Assembly: GCF_014805625.2 (NCBI RefSeq)
Contig: NW_023998487.1
Span: 361,619-425,618, forward strand
Reading direction: 5' to 3'
DNA: 64,000 bases
DNA from: Glossina fuscipes
Taxonomy: Eukaryota > Arthropoda > Insecta > Diptera > Glossinidae
Within the stretch, counting starts at the first letter, position 1. Each line of letters opens with the position of its first letter. Below the pieces are notes generated by a model. That model was given only the letters and a program-made list of their open reading frames with translations, was not told the origin of the DNA and made no database searches. Both the position numbers and the translations under genes were made by a program. This document shows, piece by piece, positions 23,066-34,422 of the stretch.

Positions 23066-24084
23066 ATCGATTTTCTTACCTATTTATCAAATGAATTTTT
23101 GTGCCACTCGGGCGCCACGGAAAAATTGAACGTTCAATAAAACATTGCCGGGGTACCTCAGCGATTATTCCAGGCGTCCTTACCTGCGTTATTTATTTTC
23201 CGTTTCTAAGTAAAAATCTTAATGACTTCGTTGAAAAACTACAATAAAATTTATTAAATATTCCCTACGAATCAATTATTCGCCTTAATACGTCAGTTCG
23301 TTCGGAAGGTCAGTTTTGTCGATTTCGCTTATTCGGCTCCTCTACTTGTATATGGCTTGTGGATGTTGATAGATTTTTATTTCGGCCCGAGAAATATTAA
23401 CGGCCTAACAATTCAACAAAGAAGGAGTGGGATGTCGCATCTTATTCTTCTCTATGCCTCTGTATGAAACTGAATTTGTCAGCTAACTTATTTCGATATG
23501 ATTTCGTGATATTCTCATTCCATTCCGTTCTTATTTATGCAGTTCTCATTTATTGCAGCAATCTTATGATACTCACAAGCGAATATCAAACTGCTTTCTA
23601 TAAAAGAAAATGAGTGGAGGGTAAAACATACTTATCCTACTTTAAATACATCGGAATAATTTATAGCTACGTGTACCTCCAAAAGAAGTCCTGCGGCTTT
23701 CATCACCTCCTAAATAATGTATGCAACACCTTGTTAAACCAGCAATAAATGAACTTAACTAAGCTTTTCTCAGTGGTTTTGAATTTTTTTGTTTTTTTTT
23801 TTTGTTTGTTCAGTACAGTTTGTGATTTTATTTCAATGGCACTCGTTCGTTTGTAATCCTCATTCTCTTTGTGCATAGTTGTACTTCAATACATGACTAA
23901 AACAAATTTTCTATTCTCGGAAGATGAAATGACAAAAAATTCCGAAATGAACACAGTGCTTTTGGCCACATTTAATATAGGCTACGACATATAAAACTTT
24001 ACCTATTATCATACGGTGACATATCTTTCATTGAGCACTTTATTTTGGAAGAGGCGCCACGAACTGATGTCATAGAAGGTACAT
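23066..24084. other. Unassigned DNA
   Basis: Nothing recognised apart from poly-T runs near 23785-23805. Confidence 0.35.
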
Positions 24085-24360
24085 TATACCCGCATAAGTA
24101 GCCGACTAGGTAAGAATAATGAGCACCAAGTCAGTGTTCGCGGGTTCAAATCTCAGTGCGCTAGAGTTTGGTCGTAGCTATAGTGAGTGCTTGGTCGTTA
24201 AAGGTGTAATACTTATCGAATGGACACACATCTGTCCATGGCTGGGGCCACGATCTCGCTATTTCTTCCTTTCTTTCTCTTTTCGTACTTCTTTCTGACA
24301 GCCAGCGCGTTAAGCGAATAGGCGACATCCTTTAAGTGTTGGTCATGTTAAAAAAGAAAA
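24085..24360 (+). mobile_element. tRNA-derived SINE, family 2
   Basis: The head reads TAGCCGACTAGG (A-box-like) and, about 45 bases on, GCGGGTTCAAATCTCAGTGC (strong B box). The body has GAGTGCTTGGTCGTTAAAGG and, near the end, CTTCTTTCTGACAGCCAGCGC, then an A-rich tail at 24350-24367. The body matches 55735-55990 (GAGCGCTCGGTCGATAAAGG) and differs from SINE family 1. The last part also resembles 31950-31985 (CTTCTTCTTGACCGTTAGCGTG). The head is not a folded, functional tRNA. Target-site duplications were not clear. Confidence 0.75.
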
Positions 24361-24539
24361 AAAATATGAAAGGCACTTAAGAGGATTGGTTCATATGAAA
24401 TATCCTTTCTATATCAATTCAATATGTGGAAACGCTATTGCGCTGGGATGTTTGTAATAAAAATAATAACAGTAGTAATAATAACGATAATAATAGTAGT
24501 GGTAATAACAATGTTAATCAAAATAAAAGCTTTTTCCAA

Positions 24540-24700
24540 ATAAGGCGTTATATGGAGAGTGACCGCAAAAATGGGCCGACATAGCCTATTTTAAGTAAGA
24601 GGTGGGCGATTCATACAAATCGGTGTACTACATTTCATCAAAACATATCAAAAATCGTCTGTAGGTTGAACGCAACAATTAGTGTATACAGAGACAAGCT
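24540..24700 (-). mobile_element. Family A repeat fragment
   Basis: It contains GGCGTTATATGGAGAGTG, TCATCAAAACATATCAAAAA and TCGTCTGTAGGTTGAACGC, matching the 27028-27310 and 38400-38945 copies in the same (minus) orientation. Confidence 0.6.
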
Positions 24701-25311
24701 TAAAGCAGAAACGTTTCTTGAACTGACCGATGTAATAAGCGACAAGCCTATCCTATCTTTGGGCATTCTGGATGTTATATACTTTCAGGCATGCAAATAT
24801 AAGTGGTGAAGAATAGAAAATCCCGAAACTCTTTTAAAATTTGTAATATTCCGATTGAGAAGAACTAAGTTATCAAAAATGCTTGAGGGAATATATCAAT
24901 GGAAATCGTGATGACCAGACAACATGAAATTAGTATTGAGAAGAAAAGATATACCAGAGCAGTTCAACTTGCTAAATAACTTAACAGTTCGATGATTTAA
25001 GGGTTTATATATGGGTTTTTATATGGTTAATATCAAAAGACCTAAAGAAATGCGAACAAACTATTGGTATTACCCGATTATATTATGTTTGTATAGTAAT
25101 ATATCGTTTTATTATACAGTGTGGAAATAAATTCATTATAACTTGTAATACGACGGTACATATTGTATAAGGATGATATATTAGCTTCGAAATTATGAAA
25201 CGGGCTCTTTTTGCTTAGTCCGTGTTCAGCTGCGACTGAGAGAGTGCGCTAGATATTTTTATTTATAAAGCTTAAACGTATTCTTCTTACTACTTTTGTG
25301 AAATTTTTTTC

Positions 25312-25885
25312 GTGTTTGGAAAGACAAAAAGCGACTTACTACTCTTCTCGTACAAGTTTAAATTAAATCATACCGTTCCTCAAGTTTCAAGAAATAGTAA
25401 TCAGGCATTCGAAGATGGATCCACCAATAAAAAAAATGCTCGATATTGGTTCCAAAAATATCGTTCTGGCAATTTGAGTATCGTCAAACAGCTTCGAGGA
25501 AGACCACCGGCCCATATTGATAACGAGGAATTAAGGACGACTGCGGAAGCCGATCCGCACACAACTAGTCGAACAGTTGGGTCAAAACTTGCGTGCAGTA
25601 AATAAAGCCAAAAAATTGGACAAGTAATGAAAAATTTGACAAATGAAAAAACAACCAGCATTGCTCAATCGACACGGCGCAATATTACTGGATTATAAGG
25701 CACCTTCACGTAAAGCTTGAATTACTGTTGACAAATTAACTTCCCTACAGTACGAAATTTTACCACATTCTACATATTCACCCGATATTTCACCGACCGA
25801 TTATTACCTTTTTCGTATTAATGGGCTATTTTTAAAAGAAAAAATACAATAACCAAAATGATATTATAAAAGACTTTGAGTTGTT
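25312..25885 (+). pseudogene. Mariner transposase, internally deleted
   Basis: The first frame (25312-25605, opened by GTG rather than ATG) has the mariner N-terminal layout: a region [19 protein letters not shown], then [14 protein letters not shown] and EADPHTT, as in the DNA-binding domain (two helix-turn-helices). After a stop and a frameshift the sequence jumps to the C-terminal catalytic part, RHGAILLDYKAPS (second catalytic Asp position) and LPHSTYSPDISPTDYYLFR (third Asp of the DD34D triad), ending near 25885. The central segment with the first catalytic Asp is missing. No terminal inverted repeats were identified. The right side abuts the truncated LTR at 25888-26288. Clearly inactive. 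Confidence 0.85.
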
Positions 25886-25887
25886 GT

Positions 25888-26288
25888 TCGTATCGCTAGA
25901 TCGTGGTTTTTCTAGAAGAAATACACTTCCACGTCTACATTTCAAGATTCTTTTATTTACAATCAATTTCCTTAAGAGGAGGATTCAATATTGTCAATAC
26001 AATTTATCTTCGGCAATACTGTCGACTTTTCAACTCAGATATTCTTTTTCGGCTAACTCAGCCTTCCGCAAATATTCTATTTATACACATTTTTACAAGC
26101 ATGTTACTTGTACCTAAGTTCATGGCTTCATTTTTAATCCGTTAACCTGCTTTTCCGCTAATCTTTTTCGTTGGCTGGCAGATGAATGACGCGGCGCAAA
26201 TGTGCACTTGGTTTTTCCCTCTCTAGGGAATCTATTTTGTGGGAAAATTAATTAGCCGGAATGAACTGGTTTTGGGATTTCCGTAACA
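25888..26288 (-). mobile_element. Short LTR family copy, truncated
   Basis: It aligns end to end with the solo LTRs at 42343-42757 and 43674-44089. Shared phrases are TATCGCTAGATCGTGG, AAATACACTTCCA, AAATATTCTATTTATACAC, TTTTTACAAGCATGTTACT and TTTGGGATTTCCGTAACA at the right end. In reverse complement it starts TGTTACGGAAATCCC, the LTR 5' end. About 15-30 bases of the LTR 3' end appear to be missing at the junction with the mariner remnant, so no target duplication can be scored. The frames at 25881-26145 are artefacts. Confidence 0.75.
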
Positions 26289-26334
26289 ATAATAATTGAT
26301 TTGAAAATTTTCACAATTAATTGAAGCATGTCTG

Positions 26335-26690
26335 ATTTCGCTTCAGGTATCTTTGTAACAGATCCTGATATTTTGATGAGATTTAGTTCATTGACGTATT
26401 TTAAACCAAAGGTGTCAGGCCTTCTCAGGTGCTTTTAAGAGTTTAGTCTTAGAATTTATTTCTCTGGCGAAATTAATAATAATAATAATAAACCAAAGGT
26501 GAACGCTGATGGCAATGTTCCGAATCGGATCATTTCTAAATTTCTAAAGTTATATATTTTTCGAAAAAAAATATTTAAAAACGTAAACGTTCTTACAACA
26601 AATAAAAAAATTTCTATTCGTTGGTATTTTACGATAAAAAATGCCTCAAACTAATGACTAAATTATTTTAGCAAGCTTGTTTGCTCTGCA
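26335..26690 (+). mobile_element. Family A repeat copy carrying a nested retroposon
   Basis: CCTGATATTTTGATGAGATT and TTCATTGACG match the family-A segment seen at 27440-27475 (TTTTGGGATATTTTAATGAA...GCATTGACAT). CCGAATCGGATCATTTC and a late GCAAGCTTGTTTG end fit the same element. A 75-bp SINE tail with its duplicated target splits the copy at 26415-26489. Confidence 0.45.
26415..26489 (+). mobile_element. SINE 3' module inserted with 12-bp target duplication
   Basis: AAACCAAAGGTG flanks the insert at 26403-26414 and 26490-26501. The insert reads TCAGGCCTTCTCAGGTGC, then GAGTTTAGTCTTAGAATTTAT and TCTCTGGCGAAATTAATAAT with an (AAT)n tail. It matches the 3' half of SINE family 1 (6591-6771), especially in the CTCTGGC phrase, but has no tRNA-like head. 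Confidence 0.85.
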
Positions 26691-27027
26691 TGTCGGACAT
26701 TTTTACACACTTCAGAACGTCGCAAAGTCCATTTCAAGGCTTGGTAATCGATGGCTGTATGAAAATGATACACTGCTAAATAACGCCATTGGATCATCTG
26801 CTTTCATGAGAGCCACCATACGTAGCGCGATATAAAAAGTAGATCTACATAATCCAAATTTTCCGCGGTTGAATAATTAACAACAACAAATTGTCGCCGT
26901 ACAATATTAAAAATTAGACATATTCCGCATATAAAGGCTTATCGAAAAAATAAACTTACATGGTCGTGACTCGATAAGGTTAGCTTTTATATCAAATTAT
27001 TATTGTTTAAAGAAGAAAGAAGAAGTA

Positions 27028-27310
27028 CTGAAAACAAGTAAAACCACTGTAGTAACCTATGGCCCACCGTTAAATACCCTACATCAGCTTACAATTAGTC
27101 ATAGAAGTAATTTCAAAAGACCATATTATATGAGGAGGTGTCGAAAATGTGGTACTATCGGAACCATTTCAATAGTGCTCGGCTTTGGACGTTCATCAAA
27201 GTTTGTTCAAAATTGCGACCTGTAGGTTGAACGCACGTATCCATGGACAGACATAAGACCGACATGCAAACCCAGAATTAGAATGAGGTTGACGATGAGG
27301 TCAACATATT
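27028..27310 (-). mobile_element. Family A repeat copy (left arm of a head-to-head pair)
   Basis: In reverse complement it ends with AAATACCC...GTTTTACTTGTTTT. The interior has TCAAAATTGCGACCTGTAGG and TTATATGAGGAGGTGTCG, as in other copies. It meets the plus-strand copy at 27335 with only a few tens of bases between them. Confidence 0.6.
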
Positions 27311-27334
27311 TAGTACCGTGATAAGTTTTAACAA

Positions 27335-27640
27335 TTTACTGATCCTTTGCATTAAGTTTATGTTATTTAATCGAGCGTATTATAAGGTTGTCTATCCGTC
27401 CAATGACTTTGTTTTCTTGTGTTCAACGTGCAGGTCGCAGTTTTTGGGATATTTTAATGAAATTTGGTGCATTGACATTTGGCCCCAAGAAATTAAAAAC
27501 GCGAATCGAACTGGTTTTTCGACCACTCCTCATATAAAATACTATTTCGAAACTCCGTTATATGAATAATTGTGTTGAGCTAGCAGGATAACGTATTTTA
27601 TGGCAGGCCGCTTTCCGCTATAGCGTTTTTACTTGTTTAC
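27335..27640 (+). mobile_element. Family A repeat copy (right arm of the pair)
   Basis: It contains GTCTATCCGTCCAATGAC, GCAGGTCGCAGTTTTTGGGA, ATTTTAATGAAATTTGGTGC and CCTCATATAAAATAC, in the same order as 31130-31230. The 83-codon frame at 27318-27569 is a read-through of this repeat. Confidence 0.65.
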
Positions 27641-28599
27641 TGACGTCACGTATTATAGACATGAAAACCACAAGACCTTTGTAGTGACATTCTCTATGTC
27701 AAAGCGAATTGCTTACGTACGCAAAAGGCGTTGTAAAGGTTTATCTTTCTTCTTTTACTAAGTAGAGCACAACACAGACAATTCGAGAAACAGTCAGAAC
27801 AGAGGGCAAAATGAAAATGACGGATTGTGCTCAATATAACACGCAGAATTTTCTCTGCAACAGTTTGGAGATTCCTCAGACTCTGTGTCAGAAATAAAGG
27901 TCGTGGTGGCAGAGAGAGTTTAGTCTAACACGTGGACTTTTTTCTTGATTAGACTAGAAGGTAGTTACTTAAATGTGCAAACTAAACTCTACCAACAATA
28001 ACAAACACGGAAGAAATTACTTCTAATGATTTTCTCATGAATAGTGTAGAGTTTTCCAAAACGAACGGACGTACTGAGAGACCTCTATCGTACCGTCACT
28101 GGCCTAATACATAATATATTTATTGCGAAGCAAACAAGCGTAGTTCGTTCATAGCAATTCATAGCGAAGTCTCAGAATTATGGAGAAGGCCAAGACGCCA
28201 TGCGAAAAGTCACGACTAATCGCAATTCTATACCTGGTGTGCTACACTTTTTACACTTCCTACAAGAATACAGACCGTAGTTACAACCTGGATCTTAAGA
28301 CTCCCTCCGAAATTTCCGTTTCAACTTAAATCCGAAAAACTTGTGGACACTAAGATACACTTTCTTTAATAAAATCTTTACTTGGATTGCTTGTTTATCT
28401 ATATTTCCATTAATTTGAATAAATCATAATTGCGTGAAGCGCAAAAACTTACGTTCGTAACTAATCATCTGCCAAGAAGAAACTTGTATCTTTTCGTATA
28501 TTATTGCATTGACTTTCATTTACACAAACAAATTGCACAAACTTGTTGGTATTTTTTATAACATAACACGTAGACGTAACGTCTTTTTTAAAACATATG
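27641..28599. other. Unassigned DNA
   Basis: No gene or repeat recognised. The 72-codon minus frame at 28461-28679 overlaps the start of the LINE fragment on the other strand. Confidence 0.35.
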
Positions 28600-29095
28600 T
28601 TTTTTGCATTCTTAGGATCCCTTTTACTTAATTTATACATTAATAATCTGCACCCGGTGATTAAATTGAGCCAGATCATAATGTACGCTGACGATGTTAA
28701 ACTGTGTTCTTCCTTCTTCTCTGAATCGCAGTCGTATCAGCTTCAAAGTGATTTAAGCAATTTGGTTAGATCGTGTTCGTTTAATTTTATGCAGTTAAAC
28801 TTAAAAAAATGGAAGAAACTTTCTTTCTTAAGAAAAAAGTCATTCAATACATCCAGAGTATTTCATTGACCCACTCGAGGTGGGAAACGTTGATTCCTTC
28901 ATTGACTCAGAAACCCGGGGCCGCCAAATAAAAATTCAAATATATTTCATCTATTAGCGGATAAATCGCCGCAGAGAAAGAAAGTTAAAAATTCGGATTT
29001 TCCGTCATTCCCAATCAGTACAATCATTCCGATTGACAAAAATTATGTGGTTATTTCCTCAATGGATGCCAAGATGACAATCTCCTAGATTAGTC
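28600..29095 (+). mobile_element. LINE-A reverse-transcriptase fragment with intact YADD
   Basis: The frame at 28597-28869 reads LGSLLLNLYINNL, the GxxLSPLLF..FINDL block, then MYADDVKLCSS at 28681-28716 (the catalytic YADD at 28684-28695), then LQSDLSNLV and FNFMQLNLKKWK. This is the order of RT palm blocks 4-6 in non-LTR retrotransposons. After a stop, another frame continues EVGNVDSFID, fitting the 'V..F.DLGV' block. The 5' part of the RT and everything upstream is missing. The protein style matches the LINE-A remnants at 40600-41640 and 56650-58760. It is cut at both ends and inactive. Confidence 0.85.
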
Positions 29096-29143
29096 CGTTC
29101 ACTATAAAAAAAAAACCCCTAGATAGTACTATCAATTTTAACC

Positions 29144-29233
29144 TTATTATTATTATTATAATTGTAGCTTAATGAACTAAATTCTTAGACTAAAAAAAAA
29201 ACATTGAGCACTAGCAACGCAGGCTAACGGCTC
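29144..29233 (-). mobile_element. Short (TAA)n-tailed retroposon, headless type
   Basis: On the minus strand it starts GAGCCGTTAGCCTG, continues GTTGCTAGTGCTCAATG and TTAGTCTAAGAATTTAGTTC, and ends in (AAT)n at 29144-29160. It is the closest relative of 4076-4174 and begins at the same position of the module. No clean target duplication was found. Confidence 0.75.
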
Positions 29234-31009
29234 TAATTTATAAAAGTACATTAGATATTGAGCTTAGTAGTTTTGATGAAGTACTATATTGTATTGATAT
29301 TTTGTTCTGTAGCTGGTTGTAGAATGTCCATAGGGTTAATCGTCCCAAATGCAATAATTCTAGCCAAGGAAAAGTTAAGACAGTCACAGATAATGTGCTT
29401 TATAGTGAGAGTTTGTCCACAACAGCAGATTGGGGAGGAAGACTTCTTCAAGATCCATTGGTGAGTTGCATATGCAAGACCAAGACGAATTCTGGAAAAT
29501 GTTTAGATCTTGGTTTTTTCAACATTTGTTGGATATATACGCCTCTAAATGAGTACAGTTTGTCATGTAATTTAACGGAAATACAACATAAATTAGCTAA
29601 TGATTTCGACTTTCTGAGGTTAAATATACAAGATCACCGAAAGAATTAAAAAACCGCAGACGAAAAGAAAACACTCAGAACACAAGTCGGCTTAATTGTA
29701 ACCTTAATATCCCATTATGATTCAAAAATTAATAATCGGTTGCCAAGCTGCTTATATAGTACGGGCTTTTAATATTAATTAGTTTAAGATTTACTTCTAA
29801 GAGTCAATTGAATTCGACTGTTAACTTGTTTTAGTTCCTTGTATAAGTAAATAAATAAATAAATAAATGTTAATTACTTTGCATTCTTAGCATTATCGCA
29901 TCTTATAAATTATAATATCATGATTCCACCAACTTTTTTTAAAGCGATATATGCGTATACTACTTACGTTATTATTAAACTATTTTGTTCCTAAAATATA
30001 TCACTTTACCGCACTGCGTTAAAGTAAAGACAAGTGCGTTGTTAGTTTGCTTACTAATTATTTCTCTCGTTTATTTCTTCAATAATTTCGTGAAGTAACA
30101 AGCGTGTTCCTGCACATAGCAATATATACCGCGTGTGATATTCACACACATTGAACGCTCGCTTTTAACTGAAACTTTACATTTTATAAAAATAAAAAGG
30201 AGTAAAAAATCGCTTTATACATAGAGTAAAGCGTTGTAAGGACCAATTAAAAAAGGACAACTGGCGGGACGTATTTGCGTAACGTTATGGTTATATAATG
30301 CCCAATAAATGCATGATTTAATTTAAAAAAAAAAAAAATTTTTCAAATATCTTTTCAGTGTTTAGCTAAACTTTGCACGTAAACAAAATTATGCACACGA
30401 ATTTTCTTTAGTAACGCATTTCACACAACTTTCGAACAATTTTAATTGCCTCGCTACTTCCCTTGTCTGATTGTCATCGTTAAGAATGTGTATTCAAATC
30501 CACTATCTACTACTTTTAACAAATATTGCTTTCAAAAGTTTTTTAGGCCTTTCGCTAATCAACGCACAAACCCATAAATTAGTACTATTGCAAACTAAAA
30601 GAGTCCTTTATGGCGTGGTTGTGCATGGGATCAACCATGTGTATGAGCATCCTTATATTGCAATGCCTGCGACGTGTATATTGTAACATGTAACTGGCAG
30701 ATTGCTTTAGCATATCCAGATATTGGGTGGAGTAATAGAGCCAAAGAGAAGAAGGAATTTAACGTAGTGTACTTTTAAGCGCCTGCAAAAATTTTAATAA
30801 GCATTCTTATGGTCAGTTTTTCATTTTGTTCTATTCTGTGCTGCGAAGATCATTGAAAACATGCAATATAACTGAATTTCTCAGACCACTTACACTACTT
30901 TTTTTCTTTGTTATACTATACAGCGCTCATAGGATAGGGTACGTTAAATGAGTGCGGTCGTATGTAACACGCGGAAGGGCTTAAGATACGCCCACCTTTT
31001 ATTGTACTT
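29234..31009. other. Unassigned DNA with a (TAAA)n run
   Basis: No gene is supported. AAATAAATAAATAAATAAAT at about 29848-29868 is a tail-like simple repeat. It could mark the 3' end of a plus-strand LINE, but I recognise no coding remnant before it. Frames at 29258-29464, 29395-29649 and 30471-30686 have no motif. Confidence 0.35.
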
Positions 31010-31480
31010 ATAGTTTTCAGAAATTGATTCTAAATCGATCTAAGTTTGTCTAGTCATGTGTTCTTCTGTCCGCCTGTCTACCTGTCCGTCTGACCCTTGG
31101 CCGAGTAAATTTGTGTTCAAGCTATAGGTCGTAATTTTTGAGATACTTTAATGAAACCTGACGTGCTTTGTCTAAATAATTTGGTTCGCCTGGGGCAATT
31201 TTTGAACCCTCTCTCATATAACCGGGCCTACCGAAGTTGAATCTTTATACAGTAAAGGGATACCATTTTCAGTATATCATTGTGAAAATTAGTTCATAGT
31301 AGTAAATTGACGTGGAAGTCAACCTTACGGTCTAGGTAGGTATGTAGGCTTTTATGAAAAATATGTGTTTACATGAAAATAGTGTATAACTTTTGATTTG
31401 TTATTACCAAAACGAGTGAATATTAGGCGAAGTAGGGTATTTAAAAGTCGGCCTTTCCTTCTGTAATGTTCTTACTTGTT
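31010..31480 (+). mobile_element. Family A repeat copy
   Basis: It has CTGTCCGCCTGTCTACC, GGTCGTAATTTTTGAGAT, CTCTCATATAACCGGGCC, GTAAATTGACGTGGAAGTC, TATTACCAAAACGAGTG, AGTAGGGTATTTAAAAGTCG and the end GTTCTTACTTGTTTT. It is the clearest plus-strand copy of family A and is the reference for the others in this window. Confidence 0.75.
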
Positions 31481-31794
31481 TTCACCTTGATGTTTTCAAT
31501 ATGCCATTGACAAAGCGTAAGCTAAAATAAGAGATTTTATCAAACGTGCCATATTGTCATGGGATTGTTTCCCAATATGTTTTTTTTTAACACAGAATGG
31601 TTTCACTTCATTTCTTTTACGGGGAGCTTAAGAAATTGCTTACTTTTGGAACTGTTTTGGAAGACATTTGGCTTTTCTTCTTGAAAACGTTTCTTTTGAT
31701 CGAATTATGAAATGAAGTTGAGATGATGATTGAATATGCCTTTCATTAATTTTTAACCAAAGATATCAAGAAGAGCAGTAAACGAAAATTACGT

Positions 31795-31890
31795 ATTATA
31801 TGAGAAGCTGACGATTCTGATGAAAGATGGGATTCTATATGTTCGTACAAACATAATACATGCTTACCATGTAGGGTATAAGTACATACA
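31795..31890 (-). mobile_element. Family A repeat, 5'-end fragment
   Basis: GTTCGTACAAACATAATACA and CATGTAGGGTATAAG match the 5' end region seen at 38888-38935 and 14105-14160, in the same orientation. Confidence 0.5.
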
Positions 31891-34422
31891 CGTTTATGAA
31901 CAGGATGTAGTACTTACCAAGACACCTGCTTCCCTTTCCTCACTTCTTCTTGACCGTTAGCGTGTTACACGAATAGTCCTTTTTGCATAATATTCTAACT
32001 GGGGAAGAGAAGTGAATCTGTTTTGAGGATCCCAGGCTTAAAATTTATGGGTAAATCCAGACGTACCATTCACATCGACTGCCAGGCTAAATCGTTTTGA
32101 AAGTAAGACGATATTTTATATTTGGGGGACTAAAATAGTGTTGTCGTTTATTAAACATCAATTAATTAATTTGAATCGTTACTAAAAAAGTTACCCAAAT
32201 ACCCGGAAAAGCATTTATTTGTTTATGCACATCTGCGTTGGAGGCAGTCAAATGGGAAGCGGTAGGTTATGTGGCTTACTTAGCAAACTCGAACCCTTAC
32301 CACTTACATCGACAGGGCATGCGGTTACGGAAGAGCGCTACACTTTTCCCGAAAATTTACAAAAATAGCTTGATGAGTGTTTTGCTTCAAAAGAACAACA
32401 GCTCTTTTGGCTTGGCGTCTGCAAACTGTCGGACAGGTGACAACGTATAACTAGTGATAACCAAGTAACAGAAAGAAGTAGAGCGTCTTTAGGTAAAATT
32501 TAGAAAACTAGATATTAAAGTGAAACGTGGAAATTTGTCCTTATTTTAATAATAGGCGACGTGTCTATTATAGCTATACATACCTATTTATAGCTATCTA
32601 CTCCGTTTTGCAATTATTCCTCTCTTCTTTATGATCAAATCATTGCCAACGAAAAATTTTGGCGAGAAGATGAAACGTATACTAATCACTTTATAAAATT
32701 ACTTTAAGGCAAATAGGCAGAAGAACGATCAATTAAACCGATGTTTAGACTAACGATGGCTTTTCCCAGAAGCCTTTTAAATTTTTAGAATTTATATTGT
32801 TTGCTTCGTTTTTTAAAAAGTAAAAATCTATATTTGCCAAATAATGTTAAGAGAGTTACGAAGTTTTTCTATTGGCCCAATGATTTGTGAATAAAGTACT
32901 TTTTCTGAGATTAAAGATCTGAAAAGTCCTGCGAGGTAGGAATTTGCTTATTTTCGTAAATGGTATTGTTTTATGTGTATTTTGTTACAAAAATTATATA
33001 AAAACCATTACATTTTTTAGGGTGTTGAATCTTAAACAGTAAAAGAAACCTATAGCATACTTCTCCAATACATTCTTAATTCACGTAAGGCTTTTAGAGA
33101 GCAACGGGATAACTCCCTAAACTGTACCCTGTCCCTTGCTAGACCGTTTGCCTTAGAGTCTAACCTCTCAGTCTCACTGTTCAGTTCTTTTATTCTCACT
33201 GACCTCCTGCTCTAAACGGCTTAGTTCCCTAAGCAAATGTTTACGGATTCCCAGAAACTTACAACTATTTAGCCTAACGGCTACAGCAGAGAAAGAAAAT
33301 ATAGGTTTTTGGCATTTGCTCTTTGCTTTACGGTCGAATTGAACAAATAATTCCTACAATCTGGCAACTCATCAAGAACATGTGTACATGGAAAAAGTGT
33401 ATATATGAAGAAGCAAACATTTACAAATAGAGAATAATAAGGCATGTACGTGCATTCAAGATAACATATTAATATATATATTCGTATACTTAATACAATA
33501 TAAGGTTGAATAATAAGAAAATTACTGTGAAAAAGGATGAAAACCGCAGTGTGTGAGCAAAATGATCTTGTGACTTTGATGCTCAGAAAGATTTATTGAA
33601 AAACACTCGCCTGAAATGGAGGAATTACAAAATGCATTTAAACGTTTTGTTCAGACTACATCTACATAGCATGTTGTGAGTTCACACTAATTTGTTCTAT
33701 AAAATTCTATAGAAATCAATGAATAACGAGTTGATTGTTGGGTGAAGAAGAAATTTACCGTTAGCATTCATGTGTACATAGTGTAAACGCTCAGGCCAAT
33801 CGTTATAAGTGAATCATTTAACAAAAATATGCAACAAACAATTTTCTCTTTCATTGTTTAAACTATAGTAATTGCTCAATGGCGGGTCGATTGGATAGGA
33901 AAGAAAATATCAAACATTAGAAAAAGTCTGACATTCTCAGTAAAAATTAGAAGCGATAAGTTTGTCTGTCAGCGGGTGTAACAGAAAGTGAGAGCCAATT
34001 TTTTCGCGAGTAACGAAAGTCTCAAAGTGACATTTTGAATTCAACACAAACTATAATACATAAAACAACGCCTATGTAGATATGGCCTTTAAAAGAGGCT
34101 CGTTTGTCACATCCAGTTTAATAAGTAGACTAAAAGTATTTTTGTGTGTAGTATTTTTAATTTACAATGATTTTCACATCTGCCAAAAATATTCAACGTT
34201 TACAGCATGATGGTGTAAAGTAAGTAATTTGTATGTGGTTTGTAGAGTGCGAACATTTCTGGCTGGAAATGACCCGAAAAAAGAATATAATAAATACTGT
34301 ATGTTTAAATAGTTAGTGATATAAATGAAAAGAAAATGTTGATTTTGATGATCTCTTAAGGCTTTCGAATGTTTACACTTGTAAGAAATATATACAAACT
34401 ACGAAGGTAGTACCAGAAGCAT
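31891..34422. other. Unassigned DNA
   Basis: No supported gene. At 31950-31985 a stretch resembles the 3' part of SINE family 2. The block at 33080-33300 has somewhat more G+C and no recognised motif. The 70-codon frame at 32238-32450 is unassigned. Confidence 0.35.

Noticed and set aside
22557..23140. Two small hydrophobic 'membrane' proteins
   Set aside because: The hydrophobic residues follow from T-rich DNA. No start context or conserved feature.
24110..24185. Possible tRNA gene (strong B box)
   Set aside because: Same reason: the segment is the head of SINE family 2, which recurs at 55735, and stems do not pair as in a tRNA.
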